Assembly: GCA_024280815.1 (NCBI GenBank)
Contig: JAJRPL010000069.1
Span: 1 to 6,510, forward strand
Length of the DNA stretch: 6,510 nucleotides
Direction of reading: 5' to 3'
Source: Bacteroidota bacterium
Lineage (GTDB): Bacteria > Bacteroidota > Bacteroidia > Flavobacteriales > Flavobacteriaceae
Made by a program: the position numbers and the translations under genes. The notes beneath the pieces were generated by a model. It had not been told where the DNA came from. It worked only from the letters and a program-made list of their open reading frames with translations, and made no database searches. Each line of letters starts with the position of its first letter. Position 1 is the first letter of the stretch. Of this stretch, positions 6,173 to 6,510 are shown one piece after another.

Positions 6173-6510
6173 TGGAGACGGAGGGACTCGAACCCTCGTC
6201 CAAACAAGCAACTAAAATGCTTTCTACATGTATAGTTATCGATTAATTTTCGACAAATAGCTGACCGAAAACCGCCCACTAGATGCTTAACTTCTTTAGT
6301 TTCGAAAAACAACCAAAGTCTTTGTTTTTCTAGGTTTACTTTTACGATGTCTCTAAATTAAACGCCATAAACCAAGGCTTTCAGGAGACATAAAGCTTCT
6401 CTACCTGGTAGAGACTTGGCTTAATCCTACTATAATTCAGATTATGCAGCTAAAGCGTAGTTATTCTCGCCGTTTAAAAGTTGAAATTGAGATTTACGAG
6501 TGCTATTTCA
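6173..6510 (-). ncRNA. ssrA: Transfer-messenger RNA (tmRNA), 5' end cut by the window
   Basis: tmRNA rescues stalled ribosomes by acting first as an alanyl-tRNA and then as an mRNA for a degradation tag. Read on the minus strand, the tag frame at 6471-6442 encodes GENNYALAA and stops at TAA; with the alanine carried by tmRNA the tag is (A)GENNYALAA, as in Bacteroidota. The tRNA-like 3' end is clear: a T-arm with stem GAGGG/CCCTC and loop TTCGAGT, then acceptor strand CGTCTCC and discriminator A at 6173. The bases after it are CAA, so the CCA tail does not appear to be encoded and must be added enzymatically. A stable hairpin (TCTCTAC/GTAGAGA) at about 6398-6414 lies in the structured region between tag and tRNA-like domain. 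The 338 bases present are most of the molecule; the 5' acceptor strand lies past the right edge. SmpB, its protein partner, is not encoded here. Confidence 0.96.
6442..6471 (-). other. tmRNA tag-peptide reading frame (GENNYALAA-stop)
   Basis: The resume codon is GGC at 6471-6469 and the stop is TAA at 6444-6442, giving nine encoded residues after the non-encoded alanine. The ALAA end is the usual recognition signal for ClpXP-type proteases. Confidence 0.93.

Noticed and set aside
1..6510. CRISPR array, insertion sequence, prophage, toxin-antitoxin or other defence system
   Set aside because: No regularly spaced direct repeats, transposase, integrase or paired small genes are present; the window is filled by metabolic genes, one regulator and ssrA.

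Overview
The window is AT-rich chromosomal DNA from a member of the Bacteroidota, most likely a marine or environmental Flavobacteriaceae. Four things point there: promoter elements of the Bacteroidota type (TTG, then TAnnTTTG) with no clear Shine-Dalgarno sequences; a tmRNA whose tag reads GENNYALAA; a Bacteroidota-like SdhB C-terminus; and a long-form urocanase. The genus cannot be fixed from this sequence alone.

Layout from left to right. Positions 1-175 hold the 3' end of sdhB on the + strand. A strong hairpin at 215-248 serves as a shared terminator for sdhB and for the operon converging on it. Positions 275-5136 carry a minus-strand histidine-utilisation operon, transcribed hutH (upstream end at 5136 or 5115), then hutU (3618-1576), then hutI (1510-275). 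A 57-bp divergent intergenic region at 5137-5193 separates hutH from a plus-strand LysR-type regulator gene (5194-6072). Positions 6173-6510 hold the 3' part of ssrA (tmRNA) on the minus strand, with its own terminator at 6136-6160. Its 5' end lies beyond the window.

How the genes work together. HutH deaminates histidine to urocanate, HutU hydrates urocanate to imidazolonepropionate, and HutI opens the ring to give N-formimino-L-glutamate. No gene for the next step (HutG, HutF/HutG or FtcD) and no histidine transporter is present; the operon ends at hutI. The divergent LysR-type protein is the obvious candidate regulator. The two predicted divergent promoters are interleaved over about 20 bp, so RNA polymerase probably cannot occupy both at once.

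This is mostly a conventional region and I see no new multi-gene system. The most interesting points are a palindromic repeat-like element apparently inserted in frame inside hutU, adding about 16 residues; promoter evidence that hutH really starts at an internal ATG rather than the upstream GTG; and the interleaved divergent promoters with a candidate operator.
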